The position numbers were made by a program, and so were the translations under genes. Positions 1 through 6,065 of a stretch of DNA of 11,598 nt are shown one piece after another. The stretch comes from an uncultured Clostridia bacterium. GTDB taxonomy: Bacteria > Bacillota > Clostridia > Christensenellales > Borkfalkiaceae. The stretch covers positions 1 through 11,598 of the forward strand of contig CALVPW010000108.1 of NCBI GenBank assembly GCA_944354085.1, given 5' to 3'. The stretch's first letter is position 1. Every line of letters starts with the position of its first letter. The notes under the pieces were generated by a model, which saw only the letters and a list, made by a program, of their open reading frames with translations, had not been told where the DNA came from and did no database searches.

Positions 1-96
1 GAAACAAACAAAAGTGACCCGACAGCTTCGAATATTGCCAAGATCGCACGATACTTCAACGTCACGTCCGACTATCTCCTCGGGCTTGCCGACTGA
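1..96 (+). CDS. C-terminal end of an XRE-family helix-turn-helix regulator (5' end outside window)
   Basis: Reading frame 1 is open from the first base and ends at TGA (94-96), giving 31 residues. The end, IAKIARYFNVTSDYLLGLAD, closely matches the last two helices of the Cro/C1 (XRE) DNA-binding domain, where a run of the type 'L..IA.YF.VS.DYLLG' closes the fold. The protein stops directly after the domain, so the visible part carries no C-terminal effector domain; anything upstream is outside the window. Such proteins are usually dimeric transcriptional repressors of nearby genes or of mobile-element functions, but the target cannot be read here. It converges with the M50 protease gene, with 36 bases between the two stop codons. 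The family is fairly sure from a short but very typical tail. Confidence 0.8.
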   Translation, partial: ETNKSDPTASNIAKIARYFNVTSDYLLGLAD

Positions 97-132
97 CCCT
101 TTCGGGCCGCACGCGCCCCTCGGCGCAGCAAC

Positions 133-1005
133 TTACGGGACTTCGCTCTTCGCGGAGCCCTTTTCTTTTTGCAAAAAAGCGCATTCTTCCTCGGTGAGGT
201 ATTCCTCGATGCAAACAAGGCGCGCAAACGCCCTCTCCGCCCCCGTCCGATCGCCCGTCTGCTTGGCGCGCTCGTACTTCAAAAAGAGCAGCGCCGCAAA
301 GGCGCGCGCATCCTCGCGGATGACGGGCGCCTCGTCAAGGAGCGCCGCGGGAATGGCGGCATACCCCTCTTTTTGCGCGATGCCCTGCGCTTGCAGCACG
401 CGGAGGGTGACGTCCGTCTCCGCGTCCTTCCGCACGATCCCGCAGATCACGCCGCCGTCCGTCCTGCCCGCGCCCGTCTCGCAAGGCAGGAGCGCAAGGA
501 TGCCTTCGGCAAGCGAAAGCGGCGTAAAGAGCAGGAAAAAGTACAGCGCGGGCGTGAGTGCGCTCTCCCGTAAAAACAAGATCAGCAATACGGCGGCAGC
601 ATACAAAAAATTGAAGAGCGCGCCGCCCAGCGCCGTCAAAACGAGCCGTCCCTTGATATGCGCGCCGCCCGACGGCACAATGGCGGTCTCCCCTGCCGTA
701 CCCGCCCAAAAGCGGTACCTGACGCCGCGGCGGGAGATCTCCAGCCTGCCGACGCGGAAAACGGGCAGCCGCATGCGCGCGCACAGCCCGCACACCGCGT
801 GCCCGAGCTCGTGCACGAGGATGTGCGGCGGCAGCAAAACGTAGCACGCCGCTCCCGCGAGCATCGCGGCGCCGTAGGCAGACCAACCGTCGGACGCGTC
901 GAATGCCACCAAAAAGACGCCGGCATACAACACCACGCCGACGCCCGCGAACGCCGCGGCGGTGAGCACGCACGAAAGTACGATATAGACCCGACGATTC
1001 AGCAT
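133..1005 (-). CDS. M50 (site-2 protease-like) membrane zinc metalloprotease
   Basis: A 290-residue integral membrane protein. Hydrophobic segments lie at about residues 6-34 and 44-64, followed by the zinc motif H65-E-L-G-H69. A further membrane stretch at 121-146 includes GGALFNFLYAA, like the family's G-x-x-x-N helix. Another at 152-173 leads into LLP(171-174) and then T182-D183-G-G, the usual third zinc ligand region of M50 enzymes (N/L-L-P...DGG). A soluble tail of about 100 charged residues follows (about 190-290). M50 enzymes cut membrane-embedded regulators such as anti-sigma factors or pro-sigma-K. The start overlaps the end of the Ppx-like gene by 7 bases (ATGCTGA), implying translational coupling. 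It is the last gene of the yabP operon. Length is close to SpoIVFB, but there is no SpoIVFA partner next to it and the LLP-to-DGG spacing is longer than usual, so I do not assign it as SpoIVFB. Substrate unknown. Confidence 0.83.
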   Translation of the reverse strand: MLNRRVYIVLSCVLTAAAFAGVGVVLYAGVFLVAFDASDGWSAYGAAMLAGAACYVLLPPHILVHELGHAVCGLCARMRLPVFRVGRLEISRRGVRYRFWAGTAGETAIVPSGGAHIKGRLVLTALGGALFNFLYAAAVLLILFLRESALTPALYFFLLFTPLSLAEGILALLPCETGAGRTDGGVICGIVRKDAETDVTLRVLQAQGIAQKEGYAAIPAALLDEAPVIREDARAFAALLFLKYERAKQTGDRTGAERAFARLVCIEEYLTEEECAFLQKEKGSAKSEVP

Positions 1006-1856
1006 ACGAACCCCCTGTACCGAAGATACCCTTCGAGATTGTCCGCATCCGAAAAGGTGATAACGTCCAGCCCGAGCGTCCGCATGACGCCCGCGAGCAG
1101 CACCGCGCCGCCCGTGATGACGTCGGCGCGCTTTTCTTCCATCCCGGGAAGCGCTTTACGCGCTTGGAGCGAGAGCGCGGCGAGACGTTCGGCTTCGTCC
1201 CGCACCCACGCGTACGAAAGCCGCGTCCCGTGCGCGCCGCCATCTTCGTAGCCGCGCCCGCGCAGCAGGCAGGCGAGCGTGCAAGCCGTTCCGCCCACCG
1301 CATAAAAAGGTACGCAAAACTTCCGTCCCGCAAGCGGCGAGAGCGCCTCTTCCACGGCAGCCGCAAGACGCGCCGCATCCTGCCCGCACAAATCTTTGAG
1401 ACGGACGACGCCTACGGGAAGACTGATGGCGAGCGCCGTTTTGCCGCCCGTCCGCACGAATACCTCCGTGCTCGCGCCGCCGATATCGATCGTACCGCCG
1501 TCCCCCGTCCCGATCGCACCGAGCGCGCCGAGGAGCGCTTCCCGTTCCCCGGGGATCACGTCGACCGCAAGCCCGCACGCATCTTTGACGCGCGCGCAGA
1601 GATCGTCGCCGTTTCGCGCGCCGCGCACGGCAGCCGTCGCAAACGCAAAGGTGCGCTCTGCGCCCGCTTCGCGCACAGCCTCCGCATAAAAGGCGCAAAC
1701 CTCCTCCTGCGTACGGCGCATCGCATCCTCCTGCAGCAGCCCGTCCTGCATCCCGGCTGCAAGGCGCGTCGTAAAAAGTTTTTTATACAAAGTACCGCCC
1801 GCCCAAAGCATCAGGCGGACGGAATTCGATCCGATGTCTATGACGGCGTACTTCAT
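999..1856 (-). CDS. Ppx/GppA-family phosphatase (exopolyphosphatase / pppGpp phosphohydrolase type)
   Basis: A 285-residue soluble protein of the ASKHA (actin-like ATPase) fold. The phosphate-1 loop is IDIGSNSVRLM (residues 6-16) and the phosphate-2 loop is IDIGGASTEVF (123-133). IPGEREALLGA (101-111) corresponds to the family's SGxEEARL region, with several positions changed. VGGTACTLA (187-195) is the third nucleotide-fold motif. The family removes phosphate from polyphosphate or pppGpp; which substrate applies cannot be told. This is the short single-module form, without the C-terminal HD-like domain of E. coli Ppx. I chose ATG 1856 because AGGGGCGGG precedes it directly and family proteins begin close to the 'YAVIDIGSNS' strand. 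A GTG at 1868 overlaps the upstream TGA as GTGA and would add four residues. Downstream, its stop overlaps the M50 gene start. Confidence 0.9.
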   Translation of the reverse strand: MKYAVIDIGSNSVRLMLWAGGTLYKKLFTTRLAAGMQDGLLQEDAMRRTQEEVCAFYAEAVREAGAERTFAFATAAVRGARNGDDLCARVKDACGLAVDVIPGEREALLGALGAIGTGDGGTIDIGGASTEVFVRTGGKTALAISLPVGVVRLKDLCGQDAARLAAAVEEALSPLAGRKFCVPFYAVGGTACTLACLLRGRGYEDGGAHGTRLSYAWVRDEAERLAALSLQARKALPGMEEKRADVITGGAVLLAGVMRTLGLDVITFSDADNLEGYLRYRGFVC

Positions 1857-1864
1857 CCCGCCCC

Positions 1865-2143
1865 TCACTTGCGGGAGGTCCAGCCTTGCTGCAGCGCAAG
1901 GTAATACAGCCCGTCCTGCGTTTCGTAAAAATTCAGATCGCGCTCACCCGAGGCGATCATCTCCTCGTAACGGGCGATCTCATCGTCGAGACGGGAACTC
2001 TGCGCGTTGGCGACGCCGATCTGGACGAACTGCACGATGAGGATGACGATGAGGAACAAAACCAAAAGCACGCCCGCGACCGTTGCGCCGGCGGCGATCT
2101 TCCGCATCTTCTCTTCGGTCATGCCCGTTTGTTTTTTGGACAT
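1865..2143 (-). CDS. divIC: DivIC/FtsB-like septum formation protein
   Basis: A 92-residue bitopic membrane protein: a charged cytoplasmic start (1-15), one strongly hydrophobic helix (about 16-43), then a short extracytoplasmic helix rich in E, R and D (about 48-72) with coiled-coil character, and a small tail (LYYLALQQGW). This is the layout of DivIC/FtsL/FtsB proteins, which link the early and late division machinery at the septum. Sequence similarity in this family is weak, so the call rests heavily on place: in Bacillus subtilis the order is yabP-yabQ-divIC, the same as here. The start ATG lies inside the 3' end of yabQ (25-base overlap), with AAAGGA about 11 bases upstream. The stop TGA overlaps a possible GTG start of the Ppx-like gene. 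Vegetative expression is expected if it truly is DivIC. Confidence 0.72.
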   Translation of the reverse strand: MSKKQTGMTEEKMRKIAAGATVAGVLLVLFLIVILIVQFVQIGVANAQSSRLDDEIARYEEMIASGERDLNFYETQDGLYYLALQQGWTSRK

Positions 2144-2445
2144 ATCTTCATTTTCCTTTTGCGTTTCTTACCCGTATTATACAACTTTTCGGCGATAATT
2201 GCAACGATTTTATGCAAACTTTTCGAATAGAGCGCAAAACCTGCCGCCATCCCCGCCGCATAATACCAGCGCGGCGAAGGCAGCGCGAGCCACACGGAAA
2301 GGCATAAAAAGAGCGCGCCGCAAGCAATGCAGAACGCCGCGTCCAAAAAATAGCGCAGCGGCGCTTTTAAGCGCGCGGCGGGAAGGAGATCATACAGCAG
2401 CGCGCCGCACGCGCCAAAGAGGATGCAGACGAGAAATTCCCTCAC
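2119..2445 (-). CDS. yabQ: Spore cortex protein YabQ
   Basis: A 108-residue membrane protein. Three hydrophobic segments are visible at about 3-21, 33-54 and 59-75. The N-terminal stretch LFGACGALLYDLLPAARL fits the YabQ signature, in which a first helix with small residues leads into 'G...YD..R'. The C-terminal end is very basic (KKRKRK region). YabQ is needed for the spore cortex and localises to the forespore outer membrane in B. subtilis. Translation starts at GTG (2445-2443), which overlaps the yabP stop as GTGA, so the two are coupled. The protein is at the short end for the family, probably lacking a longer C-terminal tail. Its own 3' end overlaps the divIC-like start by 25 bases. Identification rests on both the sequence pattern and the yabP-yabQ-divIC order. 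Confidence 0.83.
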   Translation of the reverse strand: MREFLVCILFGACGALLYDLLPAARLKAPLRYFLDAAFCIACGALFLCLSVWLALPSPRWYYAAGMAAGFALYSKSLHKIVAIIAEKLYNTGKKRKRKMKICPKNKRA

Positions 2446-2696
2446 CGAAAGAGTTTTCCCGCCTTTCCGCCCGCCGAAAGATAACGGATGGCGTCCACCG
2501 TTCCGCTTGCCGAAAAGTTGCCGCTCCCCTCCGAAAAGGCGAGCACTTTGAGCCCGCTCCCTTCGATGCGCACCTTACCGCCCGCGGCGGTGAGCAGGAT
2601 GGAACGATCGGAAAAGGCGTCCACCCGCTCCACGCCCGTCATCGTGAGTTTGTTCCTGTTTTCGAGCGTGACGACGCTCTGCTTGCTCTCTGTCAT
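2442..2696 (-). CDS. yabP: Sporulation protein YabP
   Basis: An 84-residue soluble protein with the YabP/YqfC beta-rich pattern: a family-typical start (LENRNKLTMTGVERVDAFSD), then short strands around 'ILLTAAGGKVRIEGSGLKVL' and a closing 'GTVDAIRYL' (about residues 64-72). YabP is a small assembly protein of the spore coat/cortex, made in the mother cell in B. subtilis. Start ATG 2696 has AGGG a few bases upstream (AGGGTAAGGTATG). It is the first gene of the operon, and only 23 bases separate its start from the T-tract of the typA terminator. A mother-cell sigma factor would be expected to drive it, but no clear promoter is visible in that gap (see the entries for 2720-2747 and 2764-2782). 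Confidence 0.88.
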   Translation of the reverse strand: MTESKQSVVTLENRNKLTMTGVERVDAFSDRSILLTAAGGKVRIEGSGLKVLAFSEGSGNFSASGTVDAIRYLSAGGKAGKLFR

Positions 2697-2719
2697 ACCT
2701 TACCCTATGCGGCAAGTGC

Positions 2720-2747
2720 AAAAAAAATCCCGCCGAAAGGGCGGGAT
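2720..2747 (-). terminator. Rho-independent terminator after typA
   Basis: On the minus strand the sequence reads ATCCCGCC, loop CTTTC, GGCGGGAT, then eight T. The 8-bp stem is perfect (2727-2734 pairs with 2740-2747). It starts 45 bases after the typA stop and ends 23 bases before the yabP start, so it separates the two units. It also sits where the yabP promoter or leader must be. Confidence 0.93.
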
Positions 2748-2763
2748 GCGGAAAAATACAATA

Positions 2764-2782
2764 TATTATGTCACGCATAATA
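2764..2782. repeat. 19-bp inverted repeat between typA and the terminator
   Basis: TATTATG-TCACG-CATAATA on the plus strand: two perfect 7-bp arms with a 5-bp spacer, inside a markedly AT-rich island in an otherwise GC-rich region. The dyad is the size of a typical dimeric regulator's operator. The minus strand here also holds CATAATAT, a partial match to the -10 element of mother-cell sigma E (CATACAAT), but I see no well-spaced -35. It could be an operator, part of a promoter, or only AT-rich spacer. Confidence 0.5.
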
Positions 2783-2791
2783 CTATGAAAA

Positions 2792-4618
2792 CTATTGCAA
2801 TTTCGCTTTTGCACGCGCTTTTGCACGCAATTCGCTGTCAAGGATGCGCTTGCGGATGCGGACATTGAGCGGCGTCACTTCCAAAAGTTCGTCGTCGCCG
2901 ATGTATTCGAGCGCCTCTTCGAGGCTGAGTTTTTTGGGCGGGATGAGGCGGAGCGCATCGTCCGACGAGGAGGAGCGGGTATTCGTGAGATGCTTCGTTT
3001 TGCACACGTTCACGTTGATATCCTCGTCCTTGGGCGAGCAGCCGACGACCATCCCCTCGTAGACGGGCGTCCCCGGCGTGATGAACAGCACGCCGCGCCC
3101 CTGCGCGTTGAAGAGCCCGTACGTTACGGCTTCGCCCGTTTCGAAAGCGACGAGCGAGCCCGTCGTACGGCGGCTGATCTCCCCTTTGTAGGGCTGATAC
3201 TCAAAGAACACCGAGCTCATCACCCCTTCGCCCTTGGTATCCGTCAAAAACTCGCTCTTATAGCCGAAGAGCCCGCGCGAAGGCACCAAAAATTCGAGGC
3301 GCATGCGCGACCCCATCGCGTTCATGTGAACGAGCTCGCCCTTGCGCTCGCCCATGCTCTGGAACACGGGCCCCGTGTTGTCTTCGGGCACGTCGACGAT
3401 AAGGCGTTCGACGGGTTCGTATTTTTCGCCGTCCACCTCGTGATAGAGCACCTTGGGCGCGCTCACCTGGAATTCGTACCCTTCGCGGCGCATCGTCTCG
3501 ATGAGGATGGAAAGGTGCATCTCCCCTCTGCCGCTCACGCGGAAAGCGTCCGTCGAATCGGTATCCTCCACGCGGAGGGAGACGTCGCGCAAAAGTTCGC
3601 GGTACAGCCTGTCGCGCAGGTGGCGGGTGGTGACGAATTTTCCCTCCTTCCCCGCGAACGGGGAATCGTTGACGGAAAAGATCATCTCCACCGTCGGATC
3701 GGAGATCTTGACGAACGCGACGGGCTCGCGGCAGTCCGCCGCGCACACCGTATCGCCGATGTTGATCTTTTCGAGCCCCGAAAAACAGACGATATCGCCT
3801 GCCGTCGCGCTTGCGCAGGGCACGCGGCTGAGCCCTTCGATCTCGTACAGGTTGACGATCTTGCCGCGCAGCGCCACGTCGGGATGGTTATAGTTGCACA
3901 CGATCACGTCGGCATTCTGTCTGGCGACGCCGCGCTCCACCCTGCCGATGCCGATACGCCCGACGTAATCGTTATAATCGATGGACGAGACGAGCAGCTG
4001 CAGCGGACCCTTTTCGTCGAGTTCGATGGGCGGAAAATGCGAAAGAATGGTCTCGAACAGCGGAACGAGGTCGCTCCCCTTCTCGTCGGGATCGAGCGAC
4101 GAGGTGCCGTCGCGCCCCGAACAGAACACGAACGGGCTCTCGAGCTGATCGTCGGAAGCGTCGAGATCCATCAAAAGTTCCAGCACTTCGTCGATGACTT
4201 CCTTGACGCGGGCGTCGGGACGGTCGACTTTGTTGACGACGATAATGAGTTTGAGCCCCATCTCGAGCGCCTTTTGGGTGACGAAACGCGTCTGCGGCAT
4301 GGGACCTTCCGCCGCGTCCACTAAGATGAGCACGCCCGAGACCATTTTGAGCACGCGCTCGACTTCGCCCGAGAAGTCCGCATGCCCGGGCGTATCGATG
4401 ATGTTGATCTTGACGCCGTTATAATGGATGGACGTATTCTTGGCAAGGATGGTGATGCCGCGCTCGCGTTCGAGTGCGCCCGAGTCCATCACGCGGTCTT
4501 CCACGACCTGATTTTCGCGGAAGGTGCCGCCCTGTTTGAGCATCTGATCGACGAGGGTCGTTTTCCCGTGGTCGACGTGTGCGATGATCGCAATATTCCT
4601 TAAATCTTCTCTGACCAT
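2792..4618 (-). CDS. typA: Ribosome-associated GTPase TypA/BipA
   Basis: A 608-residue translational GTPase, the normal length for TypA. G-motifs: G1 AHVDHGKT (13-20), G2 RGITI (53-57), G3 DTPGH (75-79) and G4 NKVD (129-132). An EF-Tu-like domain II follows (about 205-300), then EF-G-like domains III and V. The C-terminal domain unique to TypA ends in a lysine/arginine/alanine-rich tail. TypA binds the 70S ribosome at the factor site and helps ribosome biogenesis and adaptation to cold and stress. I chose ATG 4618, not the upstream in-frame ATG at 4666, because AGAGG lies six bases before it, the encoded start (MVREDLRNIAIIAHVDHGKT) is the family's usual one, and the predicted promoter at 4643-4671 would overlap the longer version. 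It appears to be a single-gene unit with its own promoter and terminator. Confidence 0.97.
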   Translation of the reverse strand: MVREDLRNIAIIAHVDHGKTTLVDQMLKQGGTFRENQVVEDRVMDSGALERERGITILAKNTSIHYNGVKINIIDTPGHADFSGEVERVLKMVSGVLILVDAAEGPMPQTRFVTQKALEMGLKLIIVVNKVDRPDARVKEVIDEVLELLMDLDASDDQLESPFVFCSGRDGTSSLDPDEKGSDLVPLFETILSHFPPIELDEKGPLQLLVSSIDYNDYVGRIGIGRVERGVARQNADVIVCNYNHPDVALRGKIVNLYEIEGLSRVPCASATAGDIVCFSGLEKINIGDTVCAADCREPVAFVKISDPTVEMIFSVNDSPFAGKEGKFVTTRHLRDRLYRELLRDVSLRVEDTDSTDAFRVSGRGEMHLSILIETMRREGYEFQVSAPKVLYHEVDGEKYEPVERLIVDVPEDNTGPVFQSMGERKGELVHMNAMGSRMRLEFLVPSRGLFGYKSEFLTDTKGEGVMSSVFFEYQPYKGEISRRTTGSLVAFETGEAVTYGLFNAQGRGVLFITPGTPVYEGMVVGCSPKDEDINVNVCKTKHLTNTRSSSSDDALRLIPPKKLSLEEALEYIGDDELLEVTPLNVRIRKRILDSELRAKARAKAKLQ

Positions 4619-4642
4619 ATTTACCTCTTTTACCAAAGTGGT

Positions 4643-4671
4643 ATTGTAATACATTTCGCCGCACAAGGCAA
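4643..4671 (-). promoter_or_regulatory. Predicted sigma-A promoter of typA
   Basis: Minus strand: -35 TTGCCT (4671-4666), 17-base spacer, -10 TACAAT (4648-4643), matching the housekeeping consensus at 4/6 and 5/6. The predicted transcript start is near 4636, about 18 bases before the chosen typA ATG, leaving room for the AGAGG ribosome site. It lies just downstream of the folA terminator, as expected for a new transcription unit. Confidence 0.65.
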
Positions 4672-4691
4672 CAAAAATCGCGCTTTGAACG

Positions 4692-4717
4692 AAAAAAATT
4701 TGCCCCGCAGGGCAAAT
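4692..4717 (-). terminator. Rho-independent terminator after folA
   Basis: Minus strand: ATTTGCCC, loop TGCG, GGGCAAAT, then a run of T. The 8-bp stem is perfect (4698-4705 pairs with 4710-4717). It lies 8 bases past the folA stop and closes the five-gene operon before the typA promoter. Confidence 0.93.
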
Positions 4718-4725
4718 GAAAGAAT

Positions 4726-5223
4726 TCAGAACGGCTTGGGCGACAGGTTGCGGTAGGTGCGGAAGGTAAAAACGTATCCGTTGTCCTCGACGGGCGCACT
4801 CTCCTTTTCGAGCACGAAAGCGGGATCGGCGTCAAGATCGGGCACGAAAGTATCCGCGCCGCCCACCGCATCCACGCGGGTGACGAGCACCTCCGTGCAA
4901 TACGGGATCAAAAGGCGGTACACGCTCGCCCCGCCGATGACGAACACGTCGTCCGCGGGATAGCGCTTGACCGTCTCAAAAAGCGCCTCGGGCGAATGCA
5001 CGCAGATCACGTCCTCGTCCACGTCGTCGGGACAGAGCACGATGTTGACGCGGTTTTTTAAGGGCTTGCCGCCCGGGAAAGAGAGCAGGGTGTTCAGCCC
5101 CATCACCACGACTTTCCCCTTGGTCGTCTCGCGGAAAAACTTCATATCCTTGGGAAGCGAGAACATGAGCGCGTTGTCCTTGCCGATGCCCCACTCCCTG
5201 TCTGCATGAAAGATCGCTCTCAT
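4726..5223 (-). CDS. folA: Dihydrofolate reductase
   Basis: A 165-residue enzyme of normal DHFR length. It reduces dihydrofolate to tetrahydrofolate with NADPH in the cytosol. Visible family marks: W11-G-I-G with N17 (the Met20-loop region), LPKD with D26 as the active-site acid, F29-F30 and T33-T34 of the following helix, VVVMGLNT (38-45) for the NADPH-binding strand, and the VIGGASVY motif (95-102). VTRVDA (114-119) matches the family's 'LT.ID' strand. The usual 'GR.T' after the second strand is GLNT here, a mild divergence. The start ATG overlaps the thyA stop as ATGA, so the two enzymes of the thymidylate cycle are made from coupled reading frames. A terminator follows directly. Confidence 0.95.
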   Translation of the reverse strand: MRAIFHADREWGIGKDNALMFSLPKDMKFFRETTKGKVVVMGLNTLLSFPGGKPLKNRVNIVLCPDDVDEDVICVHSPEALFETVKRYPADDVFVIGGASVYRLLIPYCTEVLVTRVDAVGGADTFVPDLDADPAFVLEKESAPVEDNGYVFTFRTYRNLSPKPF

Positions 5224-6050
5224 ACTGCCACCGGGATCTTCGCCGCAAGCGGCGTAAAGTTATAATCTTCGAGGCGGAAGCTATCCACCGTAAAGTCGTA
5301 GAAATTTTTGACGGAAGCATCGACGATAAGTTTAGGCGCGGGCAGCAAGGGATTTTTTATCACCTCTTCGACGATGGGGATATGCCTGTCGTAAAGATGC
5401 GCGTCGGCGATGACGTGCACGAGCTCGCCCGCTTTGAGCCCGCTCACCTGCGCGATCATGACGAGCAGCACCGCGTACTGTACCACGTTCCAGTTGTTTG
5501 CCGTGAGCATATCGTTGGAGCGCTGGTTCAGAACGGCGTTGAGCGTATCGCCCGACACGTTGAACGTCATCGAATAGGCGCAGGGATACAGATGCATCTC
5601 GTGCAGGTCTTCGAAATTATACAAATTCGTGAGGATGCGCCGCGAAGCGGGGTTGTGTTTGAGGTCGTAGAGCACGCGGTCGACCTGATCGAACTCCCCC
5701 TCCTTATACTTGCTTTTTTTGGCGAGCTGATAGCCGTACGCCTTGCCGATGGAGCCCGTCTCGTCCGCCCAGCTGTCCCAGATATGCGAATGCAGATCGC
5801 GGACATTGTTGCTCTTTTTTTGCCAGATCCACAAGATCTCGTCGATGCACGAACGGAACGCCGTGCGGCGGATGGTGAGGATGGGGAACTCCTTTTGCAG
5901 GTCGTAACGGTTGACGATGCCGAATTTTTTTACGGTGTGCGCGGGCGTGCCGTCCTCCCAGCGGGGACGCACCTCGGCGTTCGTATCCCACACGCCGTTT
6001 TGCATGATATCCTTGCAATTTGCGATAAAGATCTCGTCGGCTCTGCTCAT
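5220..6050 (-). CDS. thyA: Thymidylate synthase (ThyA type)
   Basis: A 276-residue enzyme that methylates dUMP to dTMP using methylene-tetrahydrofolate, releasing dihydrofolate. Residues visible by pattern: R28/R30 near the start (phosphate-binding loop, RPRWEDGT), the dimer arginine pair R137-R138, catalytic C157 in LYPCAYS, QRS (176-178) with D180, N188 in WNVVQY, and H218-x-Y220 in DAHLY. The C-terminal IPVAV fits the mobile tail that closes the active site. The segment NDMLTANNWN differs from the E. coli form (CDVFLGLPFN) and places it in the divergent ThyA branch seen in many Clostridia. Start ATG 6050 has a strong GGGAGGAG ribosome site. It lies 15 bases after gltX and overlaps folA by 4 bases. 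Confidence 0.96.
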   Translation of the reverse strand: MSRADEIFIANCKDIMQNGVWDTNAEVRPRWEDGTPAHTVKKFGIVNRYDLQKEFPILTIRRTAFRSCIDEILWIWQKKSNNVRDLHSHIWDSWADETGSIGKAYGYQLAKKSKYKEGEFDQVDRVLYDLKHNPASRRILTNLYNFEDLHEMHLYPCAYSMTFNVSGDTLNAVLNQRSNDMLTANNWNVVQYAVLLVMIAQVSGLKAGELVHVIADAHLYDRHIPIVEEVIKNPLLPAPKLIVDASVKNFYDFTVDSFRLEDYNFTPLAAKIPVAV

Positions 6051-6065
6051 GATCTCCTCCCGCGC

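Noticed and set aside
97..132. Possible terminator between the convergent XRE and M50 genes
   Set aside because: Two small hairpins can be drawn (97-106 and 113-126), but stems are 3-5 bp and no T-run follows on either strand.
335..1378. 347-residue open frame on the minus strand, across the Ppx-like and M50 genes
   Set aside because: It is extremely arginine-rich, as shadow frames in GC-rich DNA are. The two overlapped genes have clear motifs in other frames, so it is not a fusion.
2700..2720. CATAGGGTA (minus strand) as a sigma-K -10 element for yabP
   Set aside because: It fits CATAnnnTA, but no AC lies at the proper -35 distance and it would end only about six bases before the yabP ATG.
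2795..4324. 509-residue open frame on the plus strand, antisense to typA
   Set aside because: It mirrors typA, whose GTPase motifs are unmistakable. Its composition (rich in H, R, D, V) is that of a GC-rich shadow frame, it has no recognisable domain, and it lacks a convincing ribosome site.
4619..4666. Longer typA start at ATG 4666 (16 extra residues)
   Set aside because: It would put the start inside the predicted promoter and lacks a ribosome site; ATG 4618 has AGAGG and gives the family's normal N-terminus.
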